Positions 4,493 to 5,142 of a stretch of DNA of 5,142 nucleotides are shown here, piece by piece (position 1 is the stretch's first letter; each line of letters begins with the position of its first letter). Origin of the DNA: a bacterium. Its GTDB lineage: Bacteria > Spirochaetota > UBA4802 > UBA5550. The stretch spans positions 1 through 5,142 of the forward strand of contig JAAENB010000817.1 in NCBI GenBank assembly GCA_024224995.1, written 5' to 3'. The position numbers were made by a program, and so were the translations under genes. A model generated the notes under the pieces. That model worked only from the letters and a program-made list of their open reading frames with translations, searched no databases and was not told where the DNA came from.

Positions 4493-5142
4493 CTAAAACG
4501 CAACCCCAACAACAATACTCCCGCCCCAGGCAAACCCGGTAACACCGTTCTTTAGCGTATTCTTATCATCTTCACTAAAATTCCCGGTAGTGGCAACACT
4601 CCCAAAAGAATAGCCAATTCCAAAATTACAATCGAGATAAAAAAGCGACCACTGCCATCTCCACCCGTGATAGATCATGGCGGTATGGGAAGTGAGGTCG
4701 ATACTGGCGGTGCCAAGAGTCTCTTCAGCTTTCATTGACGCGTAAACATATTCCACAGACAGGTAATTGGAATCATGAAAATTAGCGTCATATTGATAAT
4801 AGTATTTACCTCCGGAGTTTACTCCCCAGCCGGATATATCGGCATTGATCTGGTTTCCCAGGTAATTAATAAGCAGGCCCGGGCCAATATACTGAAAGAA
4901 CGCGTAAACTCCAAAGGGACTCTGACCGGTAAACTCCACACCAACACTTGGCCCCAGAAGAATAAAAGCCCCGGGGTTTACCCCAATGGAAAAAGTCTTA
5001 TTATACTCTTCCGGAGTTTCATCATAAAATTCTACGGAAACGGTTTTACCCGGATTGGGATCAAGTTGATTATCAGTTTCCGTTATATCCTGGGCAAAGA
5101 GCCCTGTTGCGCAAAGACTCATTGCTGCAGCTATCAGCATTA
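4493..5142 (-). CDS. Predicted outer-membrane beta-barrel protein, N-terminus cut by window edge
   Basis: At least 215 residues, read leftward and ending at TAG 4495-4493. The first visible Met (codon 5140-5138) starts MLIAAAMSLCATGLFAQ, a hydrophobic core and A-Q end of a signal peptide but without the basic residues that normally precede it. The true start therefore probably lies a few codons beyond 5142, and the frame stays open to the edge. After an acidic, Pro-containing linker (18-47, DPNPGKT, ETPEEY), the rest alternates Gly and aromatics in strand-like segments (FSIGVNPGAF, GPSVGVEF, YLSVEYVYASM, YHGWRWQWSLFYLD, CNFGIGYSFG) and ends G-S-I-V-V-G-V-A-F with terminal Phe. It shows no clear similarity to the two paralogues beyond general barrel character. 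I do not recognise a named family. Confidence 0.75.
   Translation of the reverse strand, partial: MLIAAAMSLCATGLFAQDITETDNQLDPNPGKTVSVEFYDETPEEYNKTFSIGVNPGAFILLGPSVGVEFTGQSPFGVYAFFQYIGPGLLINYLGNQINADISGWGVNSGGKYYYQYDANFHDSNYLSVEYVYASMKAEETLGTASIDLTSHTAMIYHGWRWQWSLFYLDCNFGIGYSFGSVATTGNFSEDDKNTLKNGVTGFAWGGSIVVGVAF

Overview
The window reads as chromosomal DNA of a diderm (Gram-negative type) bacterium. It holds a cytosolic acyl-CoA thioesterase, a lipoprotein built of six Ig-like repeats, and three small proteins with signal peptides that look like outer-membrane beta-barrels ending in Phe. The AT-rich leaders, the 'MRFSNDG..W..W' repeat lipoprotein and the barrel style suggest a spirochaete of the Treponema type. 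That assignment is an inference from recall, not something the sequence proves. I see no phage genes, transposase, CRISPR array, tRNA or rRNA.

Layout, left to right. At 1-74 there is a possible C-terminal tail of an upstream gene. At 151-615 (+) lies a YciA/BACH-type hotdog thioesterase whose ATG start is fixed by a GGAGGA ribosome site; a hairpin terminator follows at 707-742. The 470-base gap 616-1085 is unusually full of structure: the terminator, a 32-base REP-like palindrome, a 13-bp hairpin element that recurs about 1.96 kb downstream, and a promoter whose -10 box lies inside a perfect 12-bp inverted repeat. At 1086-2708 (+) is the 540-residue repeat lipoprotein, followed by the second copy of the hairpin element. 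At 2994-3563 and 3772-4362 (+) are two tandem paralogous barrels, each with its own TTGACA promoter. The first has a clear terminator. At 4493-5142 (-) is a third, unrelated barrel, convergent with the second and cut at its N-terminus by the window edge. A long hairpin at 4441-4475 lies between the convergent genes.

The genes look like separate transcription units rather than one operon, because each + strand gene from 1086 onward has its own promoter candidate and terminator-like hairpins lie between the units. What joins most of them is the cell envelope: one lipoprotein probably anchored in a membrane and three probable barrels. The thioesterase is metabolic and appears to be an incidental neighbour. 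No clearly new multi-gene system is visible. The items most worth following up are the six-fold repeat with paired cysteines, the duplicated barrel units, the recurring hairpin element and the operator-like palindrome before the lipoprotein gene.
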